64,000 bases of DNA from JAKQDH01 sp029558835 (GCA_035356615.1 DAOQSN010000029.1:1-64000), one strand, 5' to 3'. Shown: positions 36,069 through 44,428, counted from the stretch's first letter. A program made the numbers and translations. Notes: generated from the letters alone by a model not told the origin.

Positions 36069-37544
36069 CTACGGACACTCGCCGCAACTGAGGGTGCTCA
36101 CGGCGGCCGCGCAGGCGGCGGTCCAGGTGGTCTGGCAGCATTCCGGCAGGGCGGCGCAGACGCAGGCCATGATGTCCGGGTGGGTGCAGCCGGGGTCGTA
36201 GTGGGCTGCGCAACAGTTGTGATCGTCGATGGTCACCACGGTGCCCATTGCGTTCTGGAAGAGCGCGAAGTCGGCTAAGTCCACGTCGCGGTCGTGCTGC
36301 ATATCCAGAAACCGGCAATCACAGAGTCGGTCCGTCTCGACGGGCCCGGTCAGACAGTCCGCCCAGGGAACATAGTCGTCCACGTCCACGTCCAGGTCAA
36401 AGTCTGTGTCGCCGTTGCGAATCCGCCGGAGCATCCGCACGTCGCTGCCCCAAATCCCTATCATCCAAGCCATTTCGCCGGCGTCGTTGATATCCCCATC
36501 GGTGTTCCAGAAGGGATCGTCGCTGAGCTGGTAGAACATGCCGTCCACGTAGCACCACACCTGCCAGGTTTCGCTATCGTCGTGCCAGCGGAGGAAGAAG
36601 ATGTCGCCGTGGTTGTTGATGGCCGGGTTGCGCCCCCAGGGCGTGATGATGGTCGCGGTGCCCGCCAGCCAGGTCCACAATTCGATCCCACTGGGCCCCC
36701 CCCAGACCACTTGGCCCCGGTTGTTGATGGCAGGGCCTCGCGGCTCGGGCGGGTCCTGATGGTCCGGGAGCGTGGCAAGGAGCCCGTTGCGGTAGACCAC
36801 GATGCTGGATTCCCAGGGATTCAAGCAGAAGTTGTACCTGGTCCAAGCCAGCACGTCGGCGTCATTGATGCACGGCATGGAGTTGGAGAACCCATTGTTG
36901 CTGACTTGGCTGACGTCTTGTCCATTGTAGAAGAAGACTTCTGCGCGGGCATCGCCGCAATCGTCCCCGAACCAGCGGTACCAGGTGATGTGCCCCAGAT
37001 TGTTAATCCGGGGATCGCAGTCGTCCACCGAGGGGGTCGTGATGTGCGTGTACCCTCCATTGGCATAGCGGACGATCGCCAGGGCGGCGTCTAGGGTCGC
37101 CCCCGCACTCCAGACAATCACCCCCTCGTCGTTGATGTCGGGGTAGTAGTTCCGGGGCCCCGCCTCCGGAATGCCGGTCGTTCGACCGTTGTCGTAGAGG
37201 ACGATGCGTGAAGTTCGATCTGGCCGGTACTTAGTGTACCCAACCTCGCCGCAGTTGTTCATTTGCACGTAGTGGTCATCGTCGGAATCATTGGTTACGT
37301 GAACGATCTCGAACCCGGGGGGAATGTTGACCCCGGCGTGGGCGGTGCGCGCGGCGCACAGAAGGAGCAGGACGCCCAACATCACCGGGGACGCCGCGTT
37401 CCGAGGCCGAGCGGCAGCGAGGGGGCAATGGACGCCGGTACAACCCGATCGCCCAGAGCCCGAGCGGAAACGAGCAGGCACCACCGATGACATACCCGCG
37501 GAGGGTCCATGTGGCGCGACGAAGGAGTTCAGCCTCGATTGCAC
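36069..37544 (-). CDS. Secreted HAF-like repeat (beta-propeller) protein with EF-hand pair and Cys-rich tail
   Basis: Up to 491 residues. The exact start is uncertain; the hydrophobic signal MLGVLLLLCAARTAHA begins at the ATG at 37382. The body holds seven 'INN/IND-x-G' units (MNNCGEVGYTKY, INDEGVIVWSAG, INNLGHITWYRW, INDADVLAWTRY, INNRGQVVWGG, INNHGDIFFLRW, INDAGEMAWMIG). These resemble extracellular HAF repeats and could make a seven-bladed propeller. A dockerin-like pair (DFDLDVDVDDYV, DRDVDLADFALFQ) follows. The final 45 residues hold ten Cys in a pattern (CCAAHYDPGCTHPDIMACVC, ECCQTTW) that I associate with planctomycete secreted proteins. No catalytic motif is seen. Confidence 0.75.
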   Translation of the reverse strand: MQSRLNSFVAPHGPSAGMSSVVPARFRSGSGRSGCTGVHCPLAAARPRNAASPVMLGVLLLLCAARTAHAGVNIPPGFEIVHVTNDSDDDHYVQMNNCGEVGYTKYRPDRTSRIVLYDNGRTTGIPEAGPRNYYPDINDEGVIVWSAGATLDAALAIVRYANGGYTHITTPSVDDCDPRINNLGHITWYRWFGDDCGDARAEVFFYNGQDVSQVSNNGFSNSMPCINDADVLAWTRYNFCLNPWESSIVVYRNGLLATLPDHQDPPEPRGPAINNRGQVVWGGPSGIELWTWLAGTATIITPWGRNPAINNHGDIFFLRWHDDSETWQVWCYVDGMFYQLSDDPFWNTDGDINDAGEMAWMIGIWGSDVRMLRRIRNGDTDFDLDVDVDDYVPWADCLTGPVETDRLCDCRFLDMQHDRDVDLADFALFQNAMGTVVTIDDHNCCAAHYDPGCTHPDIMACVCAALPECCQTTWTAACAAAVSTLSCGECP

Positions 37545-37668
37545 GGCTATTCCTCACAATGACGCCATGGAGGTGCAACGAACACCTCTATTGTACCAGC
37601 ACCTCTCACCCCCCGGCAAGGGGAGATTACTCCTCGCTGCCGCTCGGAATCGGACGGCGTAGCCCCAC

Positions 37669-38655
37669 TTACTGGCAGCTCCCGCCGAAGCTCGCGGACT
37701 TCTCCCGGGCCACCCAGATCCGCGAGCCTGCGTCGCTGCCCAGGTGGTTGTTCACGCCCTCCACTGTCAGCTCCCCCGTGGTGCAGAAGTTCGCGTCGAT
37801 CTGGAGCAGACCCTTGCTTACCTCCACGTCCCCCGTCAGGGCCGTACAGTCCGCCTTGATCCAGATCACCGCGTCAGGGTCGTCCGATATGCGCCAGGTT
37901 GCACTGCCGCCCACCTCGACATCCACCTCCAGCACCCCTACCTGCGCAGGATCACTCCGGACGAACTCGTTGAACCACTCTCCGTTCCCGGCTTTGGGGT
38001 AGCCGGAGAGCTTCATGACGCCCCCGGCCCGGCCGACTCCGAACCGGGCGTTGTTGACCAGCTTCGCCTGGACATCGATCTGTCCGTACACCGTCAGGGG
38101 CTGCTCCCCGTCGCTCTGGAACGTCACCTGGTCCGCGAGACCCACGGTGGTGATCAGCCCCGGGTTGGGCCCTTGGGCGCAGTACCCACTACTGCCGGCG
38201 TTGGGCGCCCCGGAGATGCTCGCAGCCTCACCCGTGATGGTCACGTCGTTGCCCGCGATACGCAGCTCGCCGGCTCCGCACGGCGCCAGCCCGCTCCCGT
38301 TCTGGTAGTAGAACTGGATGCAGGCACCGTCGATATCCCCAGAGGTGTACACCGTCAATCTGCCAGCCTGGCAGATGAATAGCCCGAGCCCTCAGTGCCC
38401 GGTTCCCCGGACCCGGAGCGTCCCGACGTTCCGCGCGTCGGTGAGGTAGCAGACCACCGGGATGACCTCGCCGTTGCTGTCTTGTCCGATGACGGCCGTG
38501 TCGTCCGCGTCCGGCGTGCCGTAGGGGTCCCAGTTGTTCGGGTCGTTCCAGTTGCCTACGTACACGTCGAAGTAGTACGTCGTACCGAGCGCCACCTGCG
38601 TGGCGCCCAGCATCACTAGAGTTCCGATGATCGCACACCGATGTCGTACTTGCAT
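37669..38655 (-). pseudogene. Secreted beta-rich protein interrupted by an in-frame TGA
   Basis: The frame starts at the ATG at 38655 (signal IIGTLVMLGATQVALG, AAAGGGGA upstream). It reads YYFDVYVGNWNDPNNWDPYG..RNVGTLRVRGTGH, meets TGA at 38394-38392, and then continues in the same frame without another stop for over 230 codons (GLGLFICQAGRLTVYTSGDIDG...) to TAA at 37669. The sense across the stop (TLRVRGTG / LFICQAGRLTV) looks continuous and beta-helical. Either the gene is broken by a nonsense mutation, or there is a sequencing error, or the stop is read through. The N-terminal 'NWNDPNNW' unit matches the next gene upstream. Confidence 0.65.
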
Positions 38656-38769
38656 GGGTGATGTCCCCTTTACTCGTAATTCCGCAACCTCCACTTGCGC
38701 GAACCCATCCGTGCGGCGCGGAAGCGCTGCGCAGGTGTGCAGCGCAGCCCACACCGTCTCCCTGACAGC

Positions 38770-39162
38770 CTACTGCGTCTTGATGGTGGCGTTCTCGAAC
38801 ACGGTCACGGTGGTGTACGAGGCTCCGCTGGGCGCCGGGCCCGCGATCGTGAGGCTGTCCGCCGTGAGCGTCGCCGTCCCGCCGGCCGAGTAGAAGTCCC
38901 GGCTGCTGTTGATCGTCAGATCGTCGATCTGCTCCGTGATCAGCCCGACGTACAGACCGTCCGCCCCGGCCGGGAAGAGCGCGTCGTCGTTGGTCGTGCA
39001 GGGGGAGCCGCATTGCGCCCACGGGTCGCCGCCGGACCAGTTTTCGGTGTTGTTCCAGTTGTCGTCCCCCCCGCGGGCCGTCCAGGTGTACAGCGAGCCC
39101 AGGCACGCGGCCGCGCTGCCGCCGAAGATGAGGGCTCCCACGATCCAATCCTTGCGTGTCAT
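38770..39162 (-). CDS. Short secreted protein with 'NWNNTENW' unit
   Basis: This 130-residue protein has a signal (WIVGALIFGGSAAACLGS) and the unit YTWTARGGDDNWNNTENWSGGDPW. It ends in a beta-rich stretch (IDDLTINSSRDFYSAGGTATLTADSLTI). This is the N-terminal module seen in longer autotransporter-like or PEP-CTERM cell-surface proteins, so it may be a shortened relative of the neighbour downstream. GGAGG lies 8 bases before the ATG at 39162. It ends in TAG at 38770 and is followed in the same frame by the start region of the interrupted gene. Confidence 0.6.
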   Translation of the reverse strand: MTRKDWIVGALIFGGSAAACLGSLYTWTARGGDDNWNNTENWSGGDPWAQCGSPCTTNDDALFPAGADGLYVGLITEQIDDLTINSSRDFYSAGGTATLTADSLTIAGPAPSGASYTTVTVFENATIKTQ

Positions 39163-39203
39163 TGTGGAACCTCCACGGAAGTGCAGGGGCGCCGGCGTTG
39201 GCA

Positions 39204-39317
39204 ACACCGTGTTCCACGCCGAACACCCGTTGAGATCCACTGCGCCGCTGCCGCACGATGCGTCGAGCGGCAGCGGCGCAGTGGATCTCAACGGGTGTTC
39301 GGCGTGGAACACGGTGT
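39204..39317. repeat. Perfect 51-bp inverted repeat with 12-base loop next to an assembly gap
   Basis: Arms 39204-39254 and 39267-39317 are exact reverse complements. The right arm ends directly at the N run. The left arm belongs to the leader of the gene at 38770-39162. This looks like a fold-back chimera at a contig end rather than a biological hairpin. Confidence 0.9.
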
Positions 39318-39341
39318 NNNNNNNNNNGGGGGGGGGGGGGG
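39318..39341. other. Assembly gap (10 N) followed by 14 G
   Basis: Ten N at 39318-39327 are followed by a run of 14 G at 39328-39341. Together with the fold-back repeat on the left, this marks an unreliable scaffold join. Order and distance across it should not be trusted. Confidence 0.95.
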
Positions 39342-39871
39342 CGTCAAGCGAAATACGGAGGATTCCAAGCGGCGCAGGCGTAATCAGTGCGACTTGAACC
39401 AGGCGGCACGCAAAACATGAAGGAGGTCAGCGGGCACCGGGACGGAGCCCGAACGGGGACGAGGGACCGTACCCGACGACCCGCAATTCCCCTTCGCTAC
39501 CATCCGGGTCAGGTCGGCCGCGCCCCCTCTTCATTCGCTATTCGCTACTCGCTATTCGTTCTGTCGTTTCCGCTCGGGCCCGGTTAGGGTGTTCGCTACG
39601 GGCGGTCGCTGACAAGTTGTTATACTGGCGGGCGGCGTTTCTAATCGCCCGACGGGGTGGGCCGCGGTAGACTGAAGGTGCGGTTACAGGCGCCTTGGCA
39701 GCCCGCTGATGAACTCGCGGGCCGGACCGGGGGCCGCGGAACGCTTGGCGTTGCGGGCTGCACGTCGGCCACGGGGGGCCGATGCTCACTGACGGGCTGC
39801 CAGGCGCGAGTTTGCCCGGTCTCGCTGTAGGCGGACCCTGGGCGGCGGGTTTGCCACTGGGCGGCAGGAAC
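39342..39871. other. Intergenic after the gap; TTCGCTA word repeats
   Basis: No gene is supported. At 39531-39560 the sequence is made of overlapping ATTCGCTA words (three to four copies). The same word in reverse complement is at 45258-45289. Confidence 0.5.
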
Positions 39872-40303
39872 ATGACGGAAGAAGGCCTGGGAAGATCGCT
39901 GGCGGGCAAGGTGGTGACGGCCATCGTGGGGGTGGCCAGCGTGGTGGCGTGCGTGGGGGCCGGGATCTGGTTCTGGCGGCACCCTGAGGACCTGGCGGCC
40001 ATCTGGCGCGTGGTGAAGTACGCCTTAGCTTGGGCGGGTTTCGTGCTGGTTCTGCCCTGGGCGACGTTCTTCATTCCGCGCTGGGTGCTAACGAAGGACT
40101 CTAACTTAGCGTCTGGATTGATGTTAGGTGGATACCTGGTAGCCGATGTCGCGGTTGGGTTGTGGCTGATGGGCGGCATGTTCGGGCACTCGACGCTGAC
40201 GTGGGTTGTTGTTGTGGCTGGATTTCTTGCTGCCGGTGTTTACAACTACGCTTCGGCGGAGTATTTAACTTCGCTGTTTGAAGATGAAACGGGCGGGCTC
40301 TGA
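39872..40303 (+). CDS. Multi-pass membrane protein of unknown function
   Basis: This 143-residue protein has about four predicted membrane helices (VVTAIVGVASVVACVGAGIWFW, YALAWAGFVLVLPWATFFI, SGLMLGGYLVADVAVGLWLMGGMF, LTWVVVVAGFLAAGVYNYA). It ends in a short acidic tail. No family is recognised. Its codon use is slightly richer in A+T toward the 3' end. It is the first gene before the kinase and ESCRT-like set, on the same strand with a 69-base gap, and may belong to it. Confidence 0.65.
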   Translation: MTEEGLGRSLAGKVVTAIVGVASVVACVGAGIWFWRHPEDLAAIWRVVKYALAWAGFVLVLPWATFFIPRWVLTKDSNLASGLMLGGYLVADVAVGLWLMGGMFGHSTLTWVVVVAGFLAAGVYNYASAEYLTSLFEDETGGL

Positions 40304-40372
40304 CCCCAGGGGCCGACGGCGGGACGGGGCCCTACGGGCCGTTGACCGGGGATGCTAGCGGAGGAAGCCGAG

Positions 40373-41410
40373 ATGGCGACGCTCCAGGCAGGGGATCGGA
40401 TCAGCAATTACATCCTCGAGCAGCAGGTGGGGATGGGCAGCTTCGGGGAGGTGTGGCGGGCGCGGCACCACGTGTTTGGCGACGCGGTGGCGATCAAAGT
40501 GCCCACGGACCCGCAGTTCGTGCGGAACCTGCAGCGGGAGGGGGTGGCCGTGCACGGGTTGCGCCACCCGAACATCGTGCGTGCCATTGACCTCGATCCG
40601 TATGCGACGCCGCCGTACCTGGTGATGGAGTACATCGACGGGCCGTCGTTGCGTGAGGCAACTGACGCGCTGAAGGCGCAATTCCCGATTCCGGCGGCGG
40701 TGGTGATCCTGCGGGGGATTCTGCGGGCCCTGACGGCGGCCCACGAGCAGAACGTGATTCACCGTGACATCAAGCCGGCCAACATCCTGCTGAGCTGTCC
40801 GCTGGAGAAGATCGGCGCGATCACCGAGCAGGCGGTGAAGGTGACGGACTTCGGCCTGGGACACGCGGGCGGCGTCACGACGCAGTCGATCATGCAGAGC
40901 GGGAGCATGCTGACGGAGGAGGGTCGCAGCATCGCCGGCACGCTCGCGTACATGTCCCCGGAGCAGAAGGAGGGCAAGGACCTCGACGCCCGCAGCGACC
41001 TGTACAGTTGCGGCATTGTGCTGTTCGAGATGTTGACGGGCGAGCGTCCCCAGGGGACGGATGAGTTGCACGGCATGCGTCCGGAGGTGCCGCCGTTTCT
41101 GGACGAGGTGTTCCGGCGGTCGTACACGCGGCTGGAGAAGCGGTACGCGTCGGCGGCGGAGATGCTGGCGGGGCTGGAAGAGCGCGGCGGGGCACACGTG
41201 GTGGTGCCGGCGGCGCCGGTGCGGCGCGGGGGGCGTCTGTCCTGTCCCGCGTGCGAGTTCGGCGTCGGCGAGCGTGACCAGTTCTGCATCCGCTGCGGGC
41301 AGCAGCTCGTCGAGCACGTGCCACGGTGTCGGCACTGTCAGGGCTACGTCCAGCGTGAGGATCGTTTCTGCATCTGGTGCGGGAAGAGCCTGGAGGTGTT
41401 CCAGACGTGA
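40373..41410 (+). CDS. Ser/Thr protein kinase with two C-terminal zinc ribbons
   Basis: This 345-residue Hanks-type kinase has the glycine loop VGMGSFGEVW, ATP-binding Lys42 in VAIKV, catalytic Asp132 in VIHRDIKPANIL, metal Asp159 in TDFGLG, and AGTLAYMSPEQ. After the kinase fold come two zinc ribbons (CPACEFGVGERDQFCIRCG and CRHCQGYVQREDRFCIWCG). There is no membrane helix, so it is cytoplasmic. GGAGGA lies 8 bases before the ATG at 40373. It begins a run of closely spaced genes that includes ESCRT-III-like and Vps4-like proteins, for which it is a plausible regulator; targets are unknown. Confidence 0.93.
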   Translation: MATLQAGDRISNYILEQQVGMGSFGEVWRARHHVFGDAVAIKVPTDPQFVRNLQREGVAVHGLRHPNIVRAIDLDPYATPPYLVMEYIDGPSLREATDALKAQFPIPAAVVILRGILRALTAAHEQNVIHRDIKPANILLSCPLEKIGAITEQAVKVTDFGLGHAGGVTTQSIMQSGSMLTEEGRSIAGTLAYMSPEQKEGKDLDARSDLYSCGIVLFEMLTGERPQGTDELHGMRPEVPPFLDEVFRRSYTRLEKRYASAAEMLAGLEERGGAHVVVPAAPVRRGGRLSCPACEFGVGERDQFCIRCGQQLVEHVPRCRHCQGYVQREDRFCIWCGKSLEVFQT

Positions 41411-41427
41411 GTGCAGGAGGGGCAAGC

Positions 41428-41685
41428 GTGAGCCTGGACCCGTTGGTATTTGTGCTGATGCTGGTGCTGGGGCTGGCGGCTTTCCTGCTGGGACTGGTGT
41501 ACATGGTGTTCAAGGCGGTGGGGGGTGTGTTGCGGGGACTGGGTGGTTTGCTGCGGGGACGGCCGAAGGGGGCCGCCCGGGTCGTGGCGCTGTCTGCCGG
41601 GCGGGTGTGCGGGGATCCACAATGCCGGCACGTCGAGCCGCGCCCGGCGTGCTTTTGCAGCCAGTGCGGGAAGCGGCTAGAGTAG
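41428..41685 (+). CDS. Small membrane protein with zinc ribbon
   Basis: This 85-residue protein has one long membrane helix (PLVFVLMLVLGLAAFLLGLVYMVF). A Gly/Arg-rich amphipathic stretch (GGVLRGLGGLLRGRPKG) and a compact Cys4 ribbon (CGDPQCRH, CFCSQCGKRL) follow. The GTG at 41428 is preceded at 8 bases by AGGAGGGG; another GTG at 41407 overlaps the kinase stop. The ribbon matches those at the end of the kinase, which suggests they share a partner. It could be the membrane anchor of the module. Confidence 0.75.
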   Translation: MSLDPLVFVLMLVLGLAAFLLGLVYMVFKAVGGVLRGLGGLLRGRPKGAARVVALSAGRVCGDPQCRHVEPRPACFCSQCGKRLE

Positions 41686-41706
41686 CCCGCCAGGAACACA
41701 GCTCTT

Positions 41707-43176
41707 ATGACGACGGACGCCCAGCAAGCCTTGCAGCAGGAGACCGAGTTTCTCTCGGGCATGGAGAGCCAGTTGCGCGGCGCGCAAGGTCGGCTGCTGC
41801 GCGGGACGCACTGGGAACTGGCCCGCCACGACGAGAGTGACGAGCTACGGCAGCTCATGGCGCAGCGGGGTCTGTACGATCGGGAGCTGCTGAAGCGTCT
41901 GCCGGTGAACCGGCGGGTGGCGTTGCACGGCTATGAGCGGCGGCTGTGGTTCTGGCGGCGGCGGACGGGGGTGGCGGTGGCGTCCACGTTGTCACCGCTG
42001 GCGCATTACGTCTCGGGCAGTGGCGGGATAGCGCCCCCGGTGAGCCTGGCCGAGTTGAAGGACCACGTACGGAAGCTGGTCGGCGCGCCGCAGGTGCCGC
42101 ACCTGATCGGGGTATGCAGCCCGAGTGGTTTCACGGCGGAGGCGCGGTCGACGCGCCTGGGGCTGCCGAACGCGCAGGTGGTGTTGATCGAGCCGGATGG
42201 GCACGGCGGCTGGCGGGTGGCGTCGAATGAGCCGGGAGTCAGTACGAAGGTCCTGGAGTTGTTTGATCCGGAGGACACCCGGCACAAGGTGGCGCGGGTG
42301 CGGGCCCTGATCGCCCAGCGCAGCGCGGACCTGCTGACGGGGAGCCTGTCGGCGGCGGCACTGGCGGCCGAGCTGGACCTGCCCGAGCTGCTGGTGCGGC
42401 AGGCGTTCGAGGAGGCGACGCGGGCGGAGCCGGAACTGAAGTTCTCTCGTTATGAGGGCGACGTGCTGTTGTATCGGGGGGCGTCCGTCGAAGCGCAGGA
42501 GACCAGATCGATGGGGGTCATCGAGCGGATCAAGCAGTTGTTCTCGCGCGAGGGGCACGAGGCGGAAAAGATCAACCTGCTGATGCAGCGGCGGGCGGCC
42601 CTGGCGCGGGAGCGGGACCGCATTTACGAGGACATCGTGAAGCTGGAGGGCAAGGAGGGCGAGTTGCTGGCGGCCGGCAAGGCGGCGGCGTCCGAGGTGC
42701 CGCGGCGACGGCTGGCGGCCCAGCTTGCCCAGTTACGCAAGGAGATTTCCCGCCATCACACGACGGCCGGCATGCTCAACCAGCAGATCGACATTATCAG
42801 CAGCAACGTGCACAACCTGACGCTGATTCAGAAGGGTGAGCGGGCGAAGTTGCCGACTTCGGAGGAGCTGACGGACAACGCGGTCAGGGCGGAGGAACTG
42901 CTGGAGACCTTGCAGGCGGACGTTGATCTGGTGAGCACGCTCGAACATGACCAGCGCGAGGCGAGCCTCAGCGCCGAGGAGCAGGCGATTCTGCGCGAAT
43001 TCGAAGCGGTCGAACGGGCGCCGGAGCCGGGGCGGCCGGAGGCGGTCCCTCCGCAGCAGGCCATGCCGACGCCCGCGCCGCCGGAACCGGGCGAGCGTAG
43101 CGCGTCCCCGCGGGAGAGTGAGCCCGGCGCGGCTCCGCCGCCGCTGCGTCAACGCGAACCCGAGGAGCAGGCATAG
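41707..43176 (+). CDS. Winged-helix plus ESCRT-III-like coiled-coil protein
   Basis: 489 residues. Residues 1-110 are helical. Residues 110-190 form an alpha/beta unit (VPHLIGVCSPSGFTAEAR, NAQVVLIEPDGHGGWRV). Residues ~200-262 read as a winged helix (LTGSLSAAALAAELDLPELLVRQAFEEA..LKFSRYEGDVLLYR). At residue 269 a second start-like motif, MGVIERIKQLFS, opens a long helical region to ~430 (AALARERDRIYEDIVKLEGKEGELL, RLAAQLAQLRKEISRHH, MLNQQIDIISSNVHNLTLIQKG). The helix pattern is that of ESCRT-III/Snf7 cores. The tail is Pro/Glu-rich. A winged helix N-terminal to an ESCRT-III core is the order in eukaryotic CHMP7. The ESCRT-III call is by pattern and neighbours, not by close identity. Confidence 0.7.
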   Translation: MTTDAQQALQQETEFLSGMESQLRGAQGRLLRGTHWELARHDESDELRQLMAQRGLYDRELLKRLPVNRRVALHGYERRLWFWRRRTGVAVASTLSPLAHYVSGSGGIAPPVSLAELKDHVRKLVGAPQVPHLIGVCSPSGFTAEARSTRLGLPNAQVVLIEPDGHGGWRVASNEPGVSTKVLELFDPEDTRHKVARVRALIAQRSADLLTGSLSAAALAAELDLPELLVRQAFEEATRAEPELKFSRYEGDVLLYRGASVEAQETRSMGVIERIKQLFSREGHEAEKINLLMQRRAALARERDRIYEDIVKLEGKEGELLAAGKAAASEVPRRRLAAQLAQLRKEISRHHTTAGMLNQQIDIISSNVHNLTLIQKGERAKLPTSEELTDNAVRAEELLETLQADVDLVSTLEHDQREASLSAEEQAILREFEAVERAPEPGRPEAVPPQQAMPTPAPPEPGERSASPRESEPGAAPPPLRQREPEEQA

Positions 43177-43179
43177 GCG

Positions 43180-43824
43180 ATGGGCCTCTTTGGACCGACC
43201 ACACCGAAGACGGCGGCGCTGAGCTTCTTCGATTGGCTGACCCGGCGCAGGAAGCCGTTGTCGCGAATGACGCGGGCGGAGTTGCGACGCCAGGAGTTGC
43301 TGCTCGACAAGGACCGGACGCAACTGCTTAATCGCATCAGCAAGCTGGCGAAGGAGAAGCAGGAGCTCTTCGAGCGCGGGGCCGGGGAGAAGACGCCGGA
43401 GGTCCGGCGCGTCCTCGCCCAGGAGTTCGAGATGCGCACGACCGAGCAGCTTATGCTCGGGCGGCAGCTCAACATTCGCAGCAAGGAGCTGATGACGGTG
43501 TCGCGGCTGCGGATGCTGCGGGAGACGGCCGAGCGGGCGGGGCATCGCGGCCGGCTGGGCCTGGTGAGTGAGGCCGACATGCTGCGGCTCGGCAAGCTCA
43601 TCGAGTCCGACGCGGTGCGCACAGAGGTCTACCAGGAGCGGCTCGACGAGATTCTGGCGCTGGGACGGGAGGTGGATGAGGGCTCCGCGGGACTCACGGC
43701 GGCCGGGCAGACCGTGCTGGACGTCTGGGAGAAGATGGACCGCGGCGCCATCACGGACCGCGAGGAAGGTTTCGAGGAAGCCGATCGCCGCGTGCGTGAG
43801 CGCCAGGCGGCGGCGGAGGGCTGA
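43180..43824 (+). CDS. ESCRT-III/Snf7-like helical protein
   Basis: 214 residues, nearly all helical. The N-terminus MGLFGPTTPKTAALSFF is short, hydrophobic and Phe/Leu-rich, as in Snf7 proteins, where it inserts in membrane. A basic helix hairpin (RAELRRQELLLDKDRTQLLNRISKLAKEKQELFERG, VRRVLAQEFEMRTTEQLMLGRQLNIRSKELMTVSRLRML) follows, then acidic helices (EVYQERLDEILALGREVDEG, DREEGFEEADRRV). The change from basic to acidic helices is the ESCRT-III plan. It starts 4 bases after the previous stop codon, so the two are surely co-translated. PspA/Vipp1-type membership in the same superfamily is the alternative. Confidence 0.7.
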   Translation: MGLFGPTTPKTAALSFFDWLTRRRKPLSRMTRAELRRQELLLDKDRTQLLNRISKLAKEKQELFERGAGEKTPEVRRVLAQEFEMRTTEQLMLGRQLNIRSKELMTVSRLRMLRETAERAGHRGRLGLVSEADMLRLGKLIESDAVRTEVYQERLDEILALGREVDEGSAGLTAAGQTVLDVWEKMDRGAITDREEGFEEADRRVRERQAAAEG

Positions 43825-43856
43825 CGTAGCGGGGTACCGGCTGCGCCGCGGGCCGC

Positions 43857-44116
43857 GAATGCAGAAGGCGGAATTCGGAATGCAGAAAGGCAGGCTGCAC
43901 GCCCGTTGCATTCTGCCTTCGTCATTCTGCATTCCGCTCGGGTGGCCCAGAGCCCGTGGGCCTGGGGGAGTGATGAGCGCCGCGTAAGCCTTCCGCGCGA
44001 CGGAGCGTGCTGACCAGCGACTGCGGTCACGGGAAGGCATGATACCCGACACGCACGTGCAGGCGGAAACGGGGACAAGAGGATCTCAGATTTGAGATTT
44101 CAGATTTGAGATTCTG
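43857..44116. repeat. Intergenic repeat stack (families F, A, D and E)
   Basis: Four repeat families stand in a row. F1 at 43857-43936 is GAATGCAGAAGGCGGAATTC facing GCATTCTGCCTTC..GCATTCCG as a large inverted repeat. A family A hairpin follows at 43940-43984 with a third stem variant (CCCAGAGCCC/GGGCCTGGG, then GATGAGCGCCGC). D1 is at about 44007-44056 (GCGACTGCGGTCACGGGAA). E1 at 44082-44115 is tandem CAGATTTGAGATT. A family K hairpin is at 44169-44189. No gene is supported between 43825 and 44221. Confidence 0.75.
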
Positions 44117-44221
44117 TCACCGGGGGTAACTCGGAGCGCGAGCCGACGGGGCTTTGTTCTTTACCCGTCCTCTCCCCGGTGGGAAGAGGGGCCGACGATG
44201 CGGTCGGGGGGATGCGGACCG

Positions 44222-44428
44222 ATGCGTGAGCACTCGCGACCACTGCGACGCAGCACCGACAACCGCGTCCTGGCGGGAGTATGCGGCGGTCTGGCGGAGT
44301 ATCTCGGGCTCGACCCGGTGGCGGTGCGGGTGGCGTACGTGCTGCTGTCCATCCTCTCGGCGGGCTTCCCGGGAACGCTGGTCTACATGGTGCTGTGGCT
44401 TCTGATTCCGGAACGCGAGTACTACTGA
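44222..44428 (+). CDS. PspC domain protein
   Basis: This 68-residue protein is a bare PspC domain: RRSTDNRVLAGVCGGLAEYLGLDPVAVRVAYVLLSILSAG, with one long membrane segment ending in LVYMVLWLLIPE. PspC proteins are inner-membrane partners in the phage-shock envelope stress response, where PspA (an ESCRT-III superfamily member) acts on the membrane. Its position between two ESCRT-III-like genes supports a membrane-stress role for the cluster. The ribosome-binding site is weak, but the family match is clear. Confidence 0.93.
   Translation: MREHSRPLRRSTDNRVLAGVCGGLAEYLGLDPVAVRVAYVLLSILSAGFPGTLVYMVLWLLIPEREYY

Noticed and set aside
38392..38394. Selenocysteine codon or an alternative genetic code
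   Set aside because: TGA is the normal stop of neighbouring genes such as the kinase, no selenoprotein family is matched, and no SECIS-like hairpin was recognised after it.
39204..39317. Biological terminator or attC-like hairpin
   Set aside because: A perfect 51-bp arm ending exactly at an N run and a poly-G tract is better explained as an assembly fold-back.
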